DNA of 20,041 nucleotides from Paulinella micropora (taxonomy: Eukaryota; Cercozoa; Imbricatea; Euglyphida), in contig BJOX01000092.1 in the NCBI GenBank assembly GCA_009731375.1, positions 224,643 to 244,683 of the forward strand. The letters are read 5' to 3'. Made by a program: the position numbers and the translations under genes. Below the pieces are notes generated by a model. That model did no database searches and was not told where the DNA came from. It worked only from the letters and a program-made list of their open reading frames with translations. This document shows positions 1 through 19,973 of the stretch, piece by piece. Positions within the stretch are counted from its first letter, which is position 1, and every line of letters begins with the position of its first letter.

Positions 1-125
1 TATATATGTTGAAAGAGTTATATTCTCACTCAGTACTATATATATATACATAAATATATATGTATATATATATATATTTTATATATATGTTGAAAGTGTT
101 ATATTCTCACTCAGTACTATATATA
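1..125. repeat. AT-rich tandem pair of a LINE 3'-UTR segment
   Basis: Two copies of a segment with GTTGAAAG, TTATATTCTCAC and TCAGTACTATATATA lie at about 8-49 and 88-125, separated by TA-rich sequence. The same segment borders the LINE 3' UTR at 643-665, and a diverged form lies near 1225-1260 and 5253-5285. On the minus strand it is therefore the part of the LINE 3' UTR just past the conserved region, here duplicated. No gene is visible. Confidence 0.6.
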
Positions 126-318
126 ACGGTGGCACTCGCAAAAGCTGGTAGACACGAGGTGACTCCCCAAGGGGTTTGGCCAACCACACTCCGGTTTAGG
201 ATGTGATCAACGCTGAACTTGTCCCACACTCAGGTATCATCTGATGATGAGGTGTCCAACGCACTCTTTAGGCCCGTAGGCAGTGTCAGGATTCTTGCAT
301 CCTTAAGAGATATGCTTT
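122..318 (-). mobile_element. LINE 3'-UTR fragment, third copy
   Basis: This stretch matches 1257-1456 (LINE-1) and 5286-5485 (LINE-2) with scattered substitutions. Shared landmarks are ACGGTGGC, AGACACGAGGTGACTCC, the palindromic ATCATCTGATGAT, and GGCCCGTAGGCAGTGTCA. It contains only the end of the element's 3' UTR read on the minus strand. It stops at a 10-base N gap, so whether coding sequence once followed cannot be seen. Confidence 0.8.
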
Positions 319-328
319 NNNNNNNNNN

Positions 329-391
329 TGAAATTATTAAAAAAATTAAAGTATTAAAATAAAATGACTTAGATTAGAAATATTAAAATAA

Positions 392-443
<52 letters not shown>

Positions 444-665
444 TAGTAATAACAATAATAATAAATATATATGGAATTAACAATAATAATAAATATATAT
501 ATTAGATTAATCTTTTATGAAGTCAAAGTAAAGTTCTAGTTCAGTGAGGAACGAGAAAAAAAAAAAAAAAACAAAAAACAAAAAAAAACGGAAATATATA
601 TAATAATATAATATAATATAATATATATATATATGTATATATATGTTGAAAGAGTTATATTCTCA
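329..665 (-). mobile_element. 5'-truncated LINE 3'-UTR remnant, AT-rich
   Basis: This is AT-rich sequence with an (ATA)n run near 391-441 and a block around 507-560 (ATTAATCTTTTATGAAGTC, then AAAGTTCTAGTTC and an A-run). The block recurs at about 5104-5165, 7782-7845 and 8400-8434. On the minus strand the copy begins at 665 (GTGAGAATATAAC), exactly where the (TAG)n tail of LINE-1 ends. This fits a severely 5'-truncated LINE copy inserted into that tail. No coding sequence. Confidence 0.55.
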
Positions 666-666
666 C

Positions 667-670
667 ACTT

Positions 671-712
<42 letters not shown>

Positions 713-751
713 GTACTACTACTACTACTACTACTGCTACTACTACTACTG

Positions 752-833
<82 letters not shown>

Positions 834-834
834 A
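667..834 (-). repeat. (CTA)n array, (TAG)n tail of LINE-1
   Basis: Nearly pure CTA triplets with rare TAG and GCT interruptions. The array abuts the conserved LINE 3' terminus (AGGCCTAGGCCTTCGATTTA at 836) on its right and a truncated copy on its left. Read on the minus strand it is the 3' tail of LINE-1. The poly-Thr open frame across it is a translated microsatellite. Confidence 0.8.
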
Positions 835-1181
835 CTAGGCCTAGGCCTTCGATTTAATGAAGTTAATTTAACTTAACTTCTGGTCATCCATACAAATCGT
901 TAGCTCAAGAGCTATTGATTTAACTAGATGGTGACCTACTTCTCAAATTATTACTAGTAATGAAAATTAAATTATAAAAAAATTATTAAAAATATTAGAA
1001 TAAAAACAAAATAAAAATAGATTGAGTATTAAAATAAAATAAGATAGAGTATTAAAATAAAATAAGATAGAGTAAAATAAAAAATAAAGGAGAAAAATAA
1101 AAGTAAAAATCAAATAGCATAAAGGTAATATTATATATATTACATATACATATATATGGGGTTAATAAAAAAAAATTATAA

Positions 1182-1222
<41 letters not shown>

Positions 1223-1256
1223 GTTGAGGGTATTAAAGTCCTAGTCAGTTGTATAT

Positions 1257-1456
1257 ATATAACGGTGGCGCTCACAAAAGCTGGAAGACACGAGGTGACT
1301 CCCTAAGGGGGTTTGGCCAACCACACTCCGGCTTAGGATGTGATCAACGCTGAACTTGTCCCACACTCAGGTATCATCTGATGATGAGGTGTCCAACGCC
1401 CTCCTTAGGCCCGTAGGCAGTGTCATGATTGCTGCAGCTGTAAGAGATACGCTTTG
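1257..1456 (-). other. Conserved LINE 3'-UTR segment
   Basis: This segment of about 200 bases is shared by three copies here (122-318, 1257-1456, 5286-5485) and starts immediately after the RT stop. It holds ACGGTGGC, AGACACGAGGTGACTCC and the perfect 13-base palindrome ATCATCTGATGAT. It is the longest well-conserved non-coding part of the element. An RNA-recognition role is possible but unproven. Confidence 0.6.
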
Positions 1457-2583
1457 AGTTCAGTTTTGAATTCAGCTTTGTAAGAGATATCTCTCAGATG
1501 TCCTGGTAGCTTATCCCATTGTGCTTGTGCTGCTCTGCTGTACTGACCAGTCTTAGAGTCGTTGTACATGTGTTTCCTTGATGATCGCCTAGTGTTGTAG
1601 TTATGAACAGCTGTGATTGGTCGGATGTTGTTGTAATGGAGGGGAAGAAAAGCCTTGAAGGCTGGGTAAATAAGGGAGTGTGCATCCATGCATACGCTAT
1701 ATTTATACATGTTAGGTATGTTGAGTAGGCGTAGTTTGGCAAAAAGTGGTTTGGTAGGTGTTCTCCATGATTTGAGGCAGATCAGACGGACTATGCGTTT
1801 TTGGATGATGATAAGTGGATGTATAATGGTGTTGTATTTATCAGATCCCCATATAGAGATACCATACATAAGTAGGGGGTATACATGTGCATAGTAGAGT
1901 TGGAGGAGGATATGGGTGGGGAGAAGGCTGTTCACATAGCGAAACATTTGGACAAACGGTTGAAGACGGACGACAATAGATTGTATATGTTCACGGAAGG
2001 ATAGGTTGCTTTGGATGATTGTACCCAATACTTTTACCTTTCGTTCTTGTTGGAGCCTCTTGCCGTCGATAGTCAAGTCAAGCTGCACCTTCTGTTCATG
2101 CTTGTGGAAAATGGTGTAGGTGGTTTTGGTGGGGTTGGGTACTAGGTTATGTCTGTGGAAGTAGCGGACAAGGTTAGTTGTATCAGTTTGTGCTTGTTCT
2201 TGGAGTTGCTCTTTATTCTTAGCAGCAATGATGAGTGTGGTGTCATCTGCATATGCAAAGACTCTCCCGTGTGTTAGTGAGAGTATAATATCGTTGATGT
2301 ATAGAATGAAGAGCGTTGTTGAGAGTGTGCTACCTTGCGGGATCCCATGTGTGATCTTGCGTGGGTAGGAACGAGCATATTGGGTAAATACGGTTTGGTA
2401 TCGTTTTGTGAGGTATGATTTGAAAAAGGTAGTGGTGTTATCGCTAAAATTTATATTATTTCGTAATTTATGGATGAGTGTTTCATGATCGATGGTGTCA
2501 TAAGCTTTCGATAGGTCGATAAATAGAGCAAGTACATACCGTCCTGGGCCTTTGAGGTTTTGGATGTGGTTTAGGATGGTTTG
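1423..2583 (-). pseudogene. LINE-1 reverse transcriptase palm/thumb and C-terminal region (-1 frame)
   Basis: This frame is open for 387 codons from about 2583 to TAA at 1425-1423 and continues the RT of the preceding frame after a one-base backward shift. Visible motifs are FIDLSKAYDTIDH (RT block A), HGIPQG (block B), FAYADDTTLI with the catalytic YADD at 2253-2242, then LGTII (block D/E). The C-terminal region has MYGISIWGS, IQKRIVRLI, and a final LPGHLRD...FKTELKAYLL segment typical of Jockey/CR1-group proteins. No start codon is needed if the two frames were once one protein. It is called a pseudogene because it has no start of its own; a sequencing error or recoding is the alternative. 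Confidence 0.75.
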
Positions 2584-4394
2584 TGTGTGATTGTCGTGTT
2601 CGAATGTGGTCGGAAAGCATATTGAGTTCGGGAGAGGATGTCGTACCTGGTAAGGTGGGTCATCAGTTGCTTGTTGAGTATAGTGTCCAAGACCTTAGCG
2701 ATGATCGGCAGTAGCGAGATAGGTCTGTAGTTCTCAGGCAGCGTTCTATCTTTAGCTTTATATATTTCAATAACTTTAGTTATTTTTAGTGCATCTGGGT
2801 ATTGGTTATGTTCTATAGCTTTATTAAAGAGCTTGGTTAATATCGGGGCAATGTATTCTGTAAGGTCTTGCATTATGGCTGGCTTTATTTTGTTTATATC
2901 TTCTGCTTTGTTTCTGTTTATTGCTTTCAGTGTCTCGACTACATCATTCTGTCGGATGCGTTTGAGTGTAAAGGTAGGCAGTTGTTTCTGTGTTAGGTCT
3001 ATTTCCTCTTCTCTGACTTTATGTTCTTGGGGGATTTGGGCACTGACCTTGGAGCCGACTGTCGTGTAGTGTTTGTTGAGTGCATTGGCAATACCTTTGG
3101 GGTCGGTGATTACCTTGTCATCTACGCGGAGCTGGGTGGGCGACGTCTTCAGACCCTGTGTCTGTGGGATCAATTTTCTCAACTCATTCATACGTTTTTT
3201 CGGATCGTGACGTAATCTTTCCATTAGGGCAGTCATGTATGCTTTCTTAGCTTTCTTAATCTCTCTATTAGTTTTATTTCTATGCTTACTGTACTTAATC
3301 CTATTACTTTCAACTGGGCATGCTACTTTTATTTCGTATAGTTCTCTTTGCTTCTGAATCATAGCTCTAATTTCATTATTGCACCATGGTTTCCATTTTC
3401 GCTTCTTTATACGTTTTTCATACTTTTCAACCACTGTCTTTATAACTGCATGTATCTTATTTATATAATTATTAGGCGTGTCGTTATTTAGTTCTGGGTC
3501 AAGAACTTGCTTAAGTTCTTTAATTATTTCTTCTTTTATTATTTCTTTCTTATCTTCATATCTCTTATTACTTAGGATTTTCTTATTATTTTTCTTATGT
3601 GTGATTGGGGTGTGAAAGATGGCATAGATGGGGTGGTGATCAGAGATGCATGTAGGTAAGACATCAGATGTGATATCGCAGGTGAGTGTCGTTAAGATAA
3701 CATCAAGCAATGTATGTCTCTTTGCTTTGCGGGTGGGATTTTTGATTGTGGTGAAGAGGTTATTGACTGCAAGGAAGTCACATACATGTTTTGTAGGGCG
3801 TAGGAGATCAAGGTTAAGGTCACCAACAATCGTGATGCTAGTGTGTGGGGAGGTAGAGAGGATACATTGCATGTAGTTTTGGAGCTCTTGGAAGAAAGCG
3901 CAGTCGTAGGATTGTGAGAGTGGTCTTTTGTAGATGTGGAATATGGTGTGGATTGGATTATTTTTATGTTCTGTACTGTGTACCTGCATGATTACGCCAG
4001 ATGCTTTTGAGATTTTAGATTCAGAGATTGTGATGTGCATGTCGTTTTTATAGTAGACGGACACATCTGTGGTATGGTAGGATGTGTATGTTGGGATTGG
4101 GAAGTGAGTGTGTGGTGTACCTGGTGTTATTTTGGATTCCGTAAGTGATATTATGTCTGGGATGAAGTGAGTACAGTCAGGGTTGGATAGATGGTTAAGT
4201 AGGGTTTGGTGGCTTCCTGTTATACCGCGGATATTTGTATGATATATAGAGAAGTGCTTGTTTACCTTGGGGGGAAGTGATGTGAGGTGTGGGTGTATGA
4301 TGTGTGCTGGTGGATGTGATGGTGTATTGTTGGGTTGAGTCTGTTCTGGTAGGTGTTCCGGGGGTGGGGGGTTGGGTTGTAGTAAGAAGCTCAT
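2571..4394 (-). CDS. LINE-1 APE-type endonuclease plus start of reverse transcriptase
   Basis: This 607-codon frame starts at the ATG at 4394-4392, after a proline-rich leader of about 45 residues. The endonuclease/exonuclease/phosphatase domain spans roughly residues 48-262: HTNIRG (52-57), SLTESK with the metal-binding Glu (83-88), GDLNLD (191-196) and SDHHPI (251-256), the final SDH motif. A lysine-rich linker follows at about 263-400. The RT begins near residue 530, with ENYRPISLL (554-562) and QYAFRP (591-596) as RT blocks 1-2. In target-primed retrotransposition this protein nicks DNA and copies its RNA at the nick. The frame then runs into TAA at 2573-2571; the rest of the RT continues in the -1 frame. 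All EN signature residues are intact, so only the frame break visibly disables the protein. Confidence 0.85.
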   Translation of the reverse strand: MSFLLQPNPPPPEHLPEQTQPNNTPSHPPAHIIHPHLTSLPPKVNKHFSIYHTNIRGITGSHQTLLNHLSNPDCTHFIPDIISLTESKITPGTPHTHFPIPTYTSYHTTDVSVYYKNDMHITISESKISKASGVIMQVHSTEHKNNPIHTIFHIYKRPLSQSYDCAFFQELQNYMQCILSTSPHTSITIVGDLNLDLLRPTKHVCDFLAVNNLFTTIKNPTRKAKRHTLLDVILTTLTCDITSDVLPTCISDHHPIYAIFHTPITHKKNNKKILSNKRYEDKKEIIKEEIIKELKQVLDPELNNDTPNNYINKIHAVIKTVVEKYEKRIKKRKWKPWCNNEIRAMIQKQRELYEIKVACPVESNRIKYSKHRNKTNREIKKAKKAYMTALMERLRHDPKKRMNELRKLIPQTQGLKTSPTQLRVDDKVITDPKGIANALNKHYTTVGSKVSAQIPQEHKVREEEIDLTQKQLPTFTLKRIRQNDVVETLKAINRNKAEDINKIKPAIMQDLTEYIAPILTKLFNKAIEHNQYPDALKITKVIEIYKAKDRTLPENYRPISLLPIIAKVLDTILNKQLMTHLTRYDILSRTQYAFRPHSNTTITHKPS

Positions 4395-4397
4395 GGC

Positions 4398-4445
4398 TTA
4401 CTGCGGTGCCTCACTGGCAGGGAACGTCGAACTGGAGCTAGACAT
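4398..4445 (-). other. Mini-ORF ending 3 bases before the LINE protein start
   Basis: A 15-codon frame (ATG at 4445-4443, serine-rich MSSSSS start) ends with TAA at 4400-4398. Three bases (GCC) then separate it from the ATG of the endonuclease-RT frame at 4394. It could be an upstream ORF allowing termination-reinitiation, or chance. It is too short to be an ORF1 protein. Confidence 0.3.
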
Positions 4446-4470
4446 GGTTGCATTTGATTTGCTGACCTGT

Positions 4471-4792
<322 letters not shown>

Positions 4793-5544
4793 GGCCTTCG
4801 ATTTAATGAAGTTAAGAATTTAACCTCTGGTCGTCCATACAAATCGTTAGCTCAAGAGCTGTTGATTTAACTAGATGGTGACCTACTTCTCAAATTATTA
4901 AGAATAATGAAAAATTAAATTGTTAAAATATTAAAATATTAAAATAAACTAGATTGAAAATATTAAAATAAAATGAAAATAAAATAATAATAAAAAGTAA
5001 AAAAAAACAAAATAAAGTAAAATTAAATGATAAAAAGGTTATATGTATATATATATATTATATATATATATACATTTATATGTGTAAAGTTAATAAAATA
5101 TAATAAATTAATCTGTTGTGAAATTAAAGTAAAGTTCTAGCTTCGTGAAAAAAAAAAAAAAAAATGGAAGTAAATATATATAGATATTATATTATATTAT
5201 ATATATATATAACATGTATATATACATGTACATATATATATGTATAAATATACGTTGAAAGTATTATAATCCCATTCATTTGTATATATAACGGTGGCGC
5301 TCACAAAAGCTGGAAGACACGAGGTGACTCCCAAAGGGGGTTTGGCTAATCACACTCCGGCTTAGGATGTGATTAACGCTTAACTTGTCCCACACTCAGG
5401 TATCATCTGATGATGAAGTGTCCAACGCCCGCTTTAGGCCCGTAGGCAGTGTCAGGATTGCTGCAGGTGTAGGAGATACGCCTTGAGTTCATTTTTGAAT
5501 TCAGCTTTGTATGAGATGTCTCTCAGACGTTCTGGCAGCTTATC

Positions 5545-6612
5545 TCATTGTGCTTGTGCGGCTCTGCTGTACTGACCAGTCTTTGAGTTGTTGTACATGT
5601 GTTTCTTTGATGATCGCCTAGTGTTGTAGTCATGAACAGCTGTAATTGGTCGGGTATTGTTGTAGTGGAGGGGTAGGAAAGCCTTGAAGGCTGGGTAAAT
5701 AAGGGAGTGTGCATCCATGCATACGCTATATTTATACATGTTAAGTATGTTGAGTAGGCGTGGTTTGGCAAAAAGTGGTTTGGTAGGTGTTCTCCATGAT
5801 TTGAGGCAGATCAGACGGACTATACGTTTTTGGATGATAATAAGTGGATGTATAATGGTGTTGTATTCATCAGATCCCCATATAGAGATTCCATACATAA
5901 GTAGGGGGTATACATGTGCATAGTAGAGTTGGAGGAGGATATGGGTGGGAAGTAGGCTGTTCACATAGCGAAATATTTGGACAAACGGTTGAAGACGGAC
6001 GACAATAGATTGTATATGTTCACGGAAGGACAGGTTGCTTTGGATGATTGTACCTAATACTTTTATTTTTCGTTCTTGTTGGAGCCTCTTGCCGTCGATA
6101 GTGAAGTCGAGCTGCACCTTCTGTTCATGCTTGTGGAAAATGGTGTAGGTGGTTTTGGTGGGGTTGGGTACTAGGTTATGTCTGTGGAAGTAGCGGACAA
6201 GGTTAGTTGTATCAGTTTGTGCTTGTTCTTGGAGTTGCTCTTTATTCTTAGCTGCAATGATGAGTGTGGTGTCATCTGCATATGCAAAGACTCTCCCGTG
6301 TGTTAGTGAGAGTATAATATCGTTGATGTATAGAATGAAGAGCGTTGTTGAGAGTGTTCTACCTTGCGGGATCCCATGTGTGATCTTGCGTGGGTAGGAA
6401 CGAGCATATTGGGTAAATACGGTTTGGTATCGTTTTGTGAGGTATGCTTTGAAAAAGGTAGTGGTGTTATCGCTAAACTTTATATTATTTCGTAGTTTAT
6501 GGATGAGTGTTTCATGATCGATGGTGTCATAAGCTTTCGATAGGTCGATAAACAGAGCAAGCACATACCGTCCTGGGCCTTTGAGGTTTTGGATGTGATT
6601 TAAGATGGTTTG
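5545..6612 (-). pseudogene. LINE-2 reverse transcriptase remnant
   Basis: The frame is open from the frame break at about 6612 down to TGA at 5545. It carries FIDLSKAYDTIDH, HGIPQG, YADD (6282-6271) and IWGS. Compared with LINE-1 it ends early: a tryptophan codon TGG in the C-terminal QAQWDKLPGHL segment has become TGA. It has the same -1 break before block A as LINE-1. Not functional as it stands. Confidence 0.8.
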
Positions 6613-7563
6613 TGTGTGATTGTTGTGTTCGAGTGTGGTCGGAAAGCATACTGAGTTCTGGAGAGGATGTCGTACCTGGTAAGGTGGGCCATCAGTTGCT
6701 TGTTGAGTATAGTGTCCAAGACCTTAGCGATAATCGGCAGTAGCGAGATAGGTCTGTAGTTCTCAGGCAGCGTTCTATCTTTAGCTTTATATATTTCAAT
6801 AACTTTAGTTATTTTTAGTGCATCTGGTATTGGTTATGTTCTATAGCTTTATTAAAGAGCTTGGTTAATATCGGGGCAATGTATTCTGTGAGGTCTTACA
6901 TTATGGCTGGCTTTATTTTGTTTATATCTTCTGCTTTGTTTCTGTTTATTGCTTTCAGTGTCTCGACTACATCATTCTGTCGGATGCGTTTGAGTGTAAA
7001 GGTAGGCAGTTGCCTCTGTGTTAGGTCTATTTCCTCTTCTCTGACTTTATGTTCTTGGGGGATTTGGGCACTGACCTTGGAGCCGACCGTCGTGTAGTAT
7101 CTGTTGAGTGCATTGGCAATACCTTTGGGGTCGGTGACTACCTTATCATCTACGCGGAGTGTGCGACGTCTTCAGACCCTGTGTCTGTGGGATCAATTTT
7201 CTCAACTCATTCATACGTTTTTTTGGGTCGTGACTTAGTTTTTCCATTAGGGCAGTCATATAAGCTTGCTTAGCTTTCTTAATCTCTATTAGTTTTATTT
7301 CTGTGCTTATTATTCTTGATCCTATTACTTTTAACTGGGCATGCTATTTTTTCATACAGTTCTCTTTGCTTCTTAATCATAGCTCTAGTTTCATTATTGC
7401 ACCATGGTTTCCATTTTCGTTTCTTTATACGTTTTTCATACTTTTCTACCACTGTCTTTATAACTGTATGTATCTTATCTATATAATTATTAGGCGTATC
7501 GTTATTTAGTTCTGGGTCAAGAACTTGCTTAAGTTCATTAATTATTTCTTCTGTTATTATTTC
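6600..7563 (-). pseudogene. LINE-2 linker and RT N-terminal remnant
   Basis: Homologous to LINE-1 2571-3544. Visible damage includes a one-base deletion near 6826 (GGGTATT to GGTATT), a CAA-to-TAA nonsense change near 6897, a five-base loss near 7160 and a two-base loss near 7287. The endonuclease domain is absent. A dead fragment. Confidence 0.75.
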
Positions 7564-7821
7564 CTATAATGAAAAATTAAATTATTATAATATTAAGGGT
7601 GCAGTGCAGTTTGTGGCAGTTCAATGAAAAATTAAATTATTAAAATATTAAGGGTGCGTTGCATTTAAGTTTCAAATAAAATAGATTGAAAATATTAAAA
7701 TAGAATAAAAATAAAATATAAAAGGTTATATATATACAGTATACATATATATATGTATGAAGTTAATAAAATATAATAAATTAATCTGTTGTGAAATTAA
7801 AGTAAAGTTGTAGCTTCGTGA

Positions 7822-7871
<50 letters not shown>
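7564..7871 (-). mobile_element. Further truncated LINE 3'-UTR copy with long A-run
   Basis: This is AT-rich sequence matching the 3'-UTR block of 5089-5165 (AATTAATCTGTTGTGAAATT, AAAGTTGTAGCTTCGTG), followed by an uninterrupted A-run of about 49 bases at 7823-7871 up to an N gap. A 17-base motif ATTAAGGGTGCRKTGCA with AT-rich surroundings occurs twice (about 7592-7608 and 7649-7665), a local tandem duplication not seen in the other copies. No coding sequence. Confidence 0.55.
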
Positions 7872-7883
7872 NNNNNNNNNNTG

Positions 7884-7928
<45 letters not shown>
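7884..7928 (-). repeat. (CTA)n array
   Basis: Short pure CTA run next to the N gap at 7872-7881. It is the tail of the 31-base LINE terminus that follows. Confidence 0.8.
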
Positions 7929-7929
<1 letters not shown>

Positions 7930-7959
7930 GGCCTTCGATTTCATGAAGTTAAGAAATTT

Positions 7960-7960
<1 letters not shown>
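7929..7960 (-). mobile_element. Minimal LINE 3' terminus (about 31 bases)
   Basis: AGGCCTTCGATTTCATGAAG then TTAAGAAATTT matches the last bases of the LINE terminal block and is flanked on both sides by (CTA)n. It is the shortest copy in the window, consistent with extreme 5' truncation inside a (TAG)n tail. Confidence 0.65.
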
Positions 7961-8049
<89 letters not shown>

Positions 8050-8057
8050 CACTACCA

Positions 8058-8134
<77 letters not shown>
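7961..8134 (-). repeat. (CTA)n array with CCA interruptions
   Basis: About 174 bases of CTA triplets with a CCACTACCACTACCAC patch near 8049. Tail of the copy at 8135-8433. Confidence 0.85.
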
Positions 8135-8135
<1 letters not shown>

Positions 8136-8433
8136 GGCCTAGGCCTAGGCCTTCGATTTAATGAAGTTAAGTTTAACTTCTGGTCATCCATACAAATCGT
8201 GAGCTCAAGAGCTATTGATTTAACTAGATGATGACCTCTTTGTCAAATCATCAAAAATAATAAAATATTAAATTATTAAATTATTAAAATAAGGTAAAAT
8301 AAAATAAGGTAAAATAAAATAAGGTAAAAAAAAATAAAATAAAAATAAAATAAGATAAAGACAAAAAGATATATGATAGAAGGTTATTAAAAGTATTGAA
8401 TTAATCTGTTATGAAATTAAAGTAAGGTTCTAG
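8135..8433 (-). mobile_element. 5'-truncated LINE 3' end
   Basis: It starts with triple GGCCTA units, then the terminal block with AGCTCAAGAGCT (8202-8213), then AT-rich GGTAAAATAAAATAA repeats. It ends at the AAATTAAAGTAAGGTTCTAG block at 8434, where a new (CTA)n begins. It is the same 3' UTR as LINE-1 and LINE-2, cut at a different 5' point. Confidence 0.75.

Positions 8434-8500
<67 letters not shown>
8434..8500 (-). repeat. (CTA)n array
   Basis: Pure CTA run of about 67 bases between a truncated LINE end and a small island. Confidence 0.85.
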
Positions 8501-8502
<2 letters not shown>

Positions 8503-8545
8503 GACTAGAGTAAACTAGTAGAGGTAACTGTTTTTTCTTATTCAG

Positions 8546-8546
<1 letters not shown>
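8501..8546. other. Small recurrent island between CTA arrays (copy 1)
   Basis: Non-repetitive, with TAGAGGTAACTGTTTTTTCT. A similar island lies at 9378-9420 (GAGAGGTTACTGTTTTTCCT) and a weaker one at 10800-10822. Its origin is unknown; it may be a truncated end of another retroelement. Confidence 0.45.
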
Positions 8547-8760
<214 letters not shown>

Positions 8761-8876
8761 AGGCCTAGGCCTTCGATTTAATGAAGCCAATTGTAACCTC
8801 TGGCCATCCATACAAATCGTTAGCTCAAGAGCTATTGATTCAACTAGATGGTGACCTGCTTCTCAAATAATTAGAT
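8761..8876 (-). mobile_element. 5'-truncated LINE 3' terminus
   Basis: Conserved terminal block from AGGCCTAGGCCTTCGATTTA through AGCTCAAGAGCT (8822-8833) to GGTGACCTGCTTCTCAAAT, with (CTA)n on both sides. It stops where the AT-rich 3' UTR would begin. Confidence 0.75.
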
Positions 8877-8948
<72 letters not shown>

Positions 8949-8957
8949 ACTACTACT

Positions 8958-9050
<93 letters not shown>

Positions 9051-9128
9051 CACTACTGCTACTACTACTACTACTACTACTACTGATACCACTACTACTA
9101 CTACTACTACTGCTACTACTACTACTAC
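8877..9128 (-). repeat. (CTA)n array
   Basis: About 250 bases of CTA triplets with two extra T bases near 8946-8956 and a few GCT, CCA and GAT triplets near the right end. Confidence 0.85.
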
Positions 9129-9202
9129 AGGCCAGGCCATCCATACAAATCGTTAGCTCAAGAGCTATTGATTTAACTAGGTGGTGACCCCAATCAGAAT
9201 TA

Positions 9203-9203
<1 letters not shown>
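9129..9203 (-). mobile_element. LINE 3' terminus, internally shortened
   Basis: It carries CCATCCATACAAATCG, AGCTCAAGAGCT (9155-9166), TTGATTTAACTAG and GGTGACC. It lacks the AGGCCTTCGATTTAATG end and the AACTTCTGG part, which are replaced by AGGCCAGG. It is the only copy shortened at the 3' side as well. Confidence 0.65.
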
Positions 9204-9262
<59 letters not shown>

Positions 9263-9294
9263 CACTACTACCACTACTACCACTACTACCACCA

Positions 9295-9377
<83 letters not shown>
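9204..9377 (-). repeat. (CTA)n array with CCA interruptions
   Basis: CTA triplets with regularly spaced CCA triplets around 9261-9300. Confidence 0.85.
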
Positions 9378-9378
<1 letters not shown>

Positions 9379-9420
9379 TAGGCTAGGCTGGGCTATGAGA
9401 GGTTACTGTTTTTCCTAGTG
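9378..9420. other. Small recurrent island between CTA arrays (copy 2)
   Basis: GGCTAGGCTGGGCTATGAGA then GGTTACTGTTTTTCCTAG. It resembles 8501-8546 in its second half and 10800-10822 (CTGGGCTAGACTAT) in its first half. Confidence 0.45.
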
Positions 9421-9428
9421 CTACTATT

Positions 9429-9493
<65 letters not shown>

Positions 9494-9507
9494 GCTACCA
9501 CACCACC

Positions 9508-9577
<70 letters not shown>

Positions 9578-9667
9578 ATGCTGCTGCTGATGCTGCTGAT
9601 GCTACTACTGCTACTAATACTACTGCTGCTTCTGCTTCTGCTACTACTACTACTACTATTACTACTG

Positions 9668-9719
<52 letters not shown>

Positions 9720-9739
9720 CACTACTACTACTACTACTG

Positions 9740-9797
<58 letters not shown>

Positions 9798-9811
9798 CAC
9801 TACCACTACCA

Positions 9812-9863
<52 letters not shown>

Positions 9864-9868
9864 AACTA
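9421..9868 (-). repeat. Long interrupted (CTA)n array
   Basis: CTA triplets with ACC patches (9498-9520, 9794-9816) and a diverged GCTGCTGAT stretch near 9580-9650. The poly-Thr and poly-Leu frames across it are artefacts. Confidence 0.85.
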
Positions 9869-9957
9869 CTAGGCCTTCGATTTAATCAAGTTATACGAAT
9901 ACTAATGACCTCTGGTCATCCATACAAATCGCCAGCTCAAGAGCTATTGATTTAACT
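9869..9957 (-). mobile_element. 5'-truncated LINE 3' terminus, most diverged copy
   Basis: TAGGCCTTCGATTTAATCAAG, then a TGACCTCTGGTCATCC hairpin and AGCTCAAGAGCT (9934-9945), ending at TTGATTTAACTA. The GGTGACC part is absent. Flanked by (CTA)n on both sides. Confidence 0.7.
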
Positions 9958-19751
<9,794 letters not shown>

Positions 19752-19760
19752 GTATTGTCG

Positions 19761-19792
<32 letters not shown>

Positions 19793-19803
19793 GCTGTTGT
19801 TGC

Positions 19804-19843
<40 letters not shown>

Positions 19844-19900
19844 ATTATCATTGTTACTGTCATTGTTACTATTATTGTTATTATTATATTATTAATATCA

Positions 19901-19973
<73 letters not shown>
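19752..19973 (+). repeat. Intron 10 repeat: (GTT)n then (ATT)n
   Basis: Donor GTATTGTCGTTGTTG opens into (GTT)n, followed by mixed ATT/GTT and pure (ATT)n to 19973, directly next to the tRNA-like sequence. Confidence 0.8.

Larger units (their letters stand above)
835..4470 (-). mobile_element. LINE-1: near full-length non-LTR retrotransposon with (TAG)n tail
   Basis: Read on the minus strand the element has a short 5' leader (4470-4395), an endonuclease-RT protein (4394 to 1423 with one frame break), a conserved 3' UTR (about 1460-1262), an AT-rich 3' UTR and a terminal block (about 960-835), followed by (TAG)n. There are no long terminal repeats and no poly-A tail. The APE-type endonuclease, YADD reverse transcriptase and C-terminal IWG region place it in the broad Jockey/CR1/L2 group; I cannot resolve the clade. 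Target-site duplications are not recognisable because both ends lie in repeat. A nucleic-acid-binding ORF1 is not visible, so the 5' end may be truncated. Confidence 0.8.
4790..7563 (-). mobile_element. LINE-2: 5'-truncated copy of the same LINE
   Basis: It is closely similar to LINE-1 at a shift of about 4029 bases, with scattered substitutions and small indels. On the minus strand it begins at about 7563, inside the endonuclease-RT linker (LINE-1 position about 3544), so the endonuclease is missing. It keeps the RT, C-terminal region, 3' UTR, AT-rich part (about 4900-5275) and terminal block at 4790-4905. 5' truncation is the usual outcome of incomplete target-primed reverse transcription. 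Confidence 0.85.

Noticed and set aside
667-834. Poly-Thr, poly-Ser, poly-Val or poly-Leu proteins from CTA arrays, here and across 4471-10800
   Set aside because: All are translations of one trinucleotide repeat in different frames; no non-repeat domain is attached.
2571-2590. Programmed -1 frameshift in the LINE
   Set aside because: No canonical slippery heptamer or obvious downstream pseudoknot; a shared inactivating change is simpler.
2833-3876. Plus-strand frames opposite the LINE protein, also at 1688-1894, 5717-5923 and 6861-7509
   Set aside because: They are antisense shadows of the LINE coding strand, with no recognisable domain.
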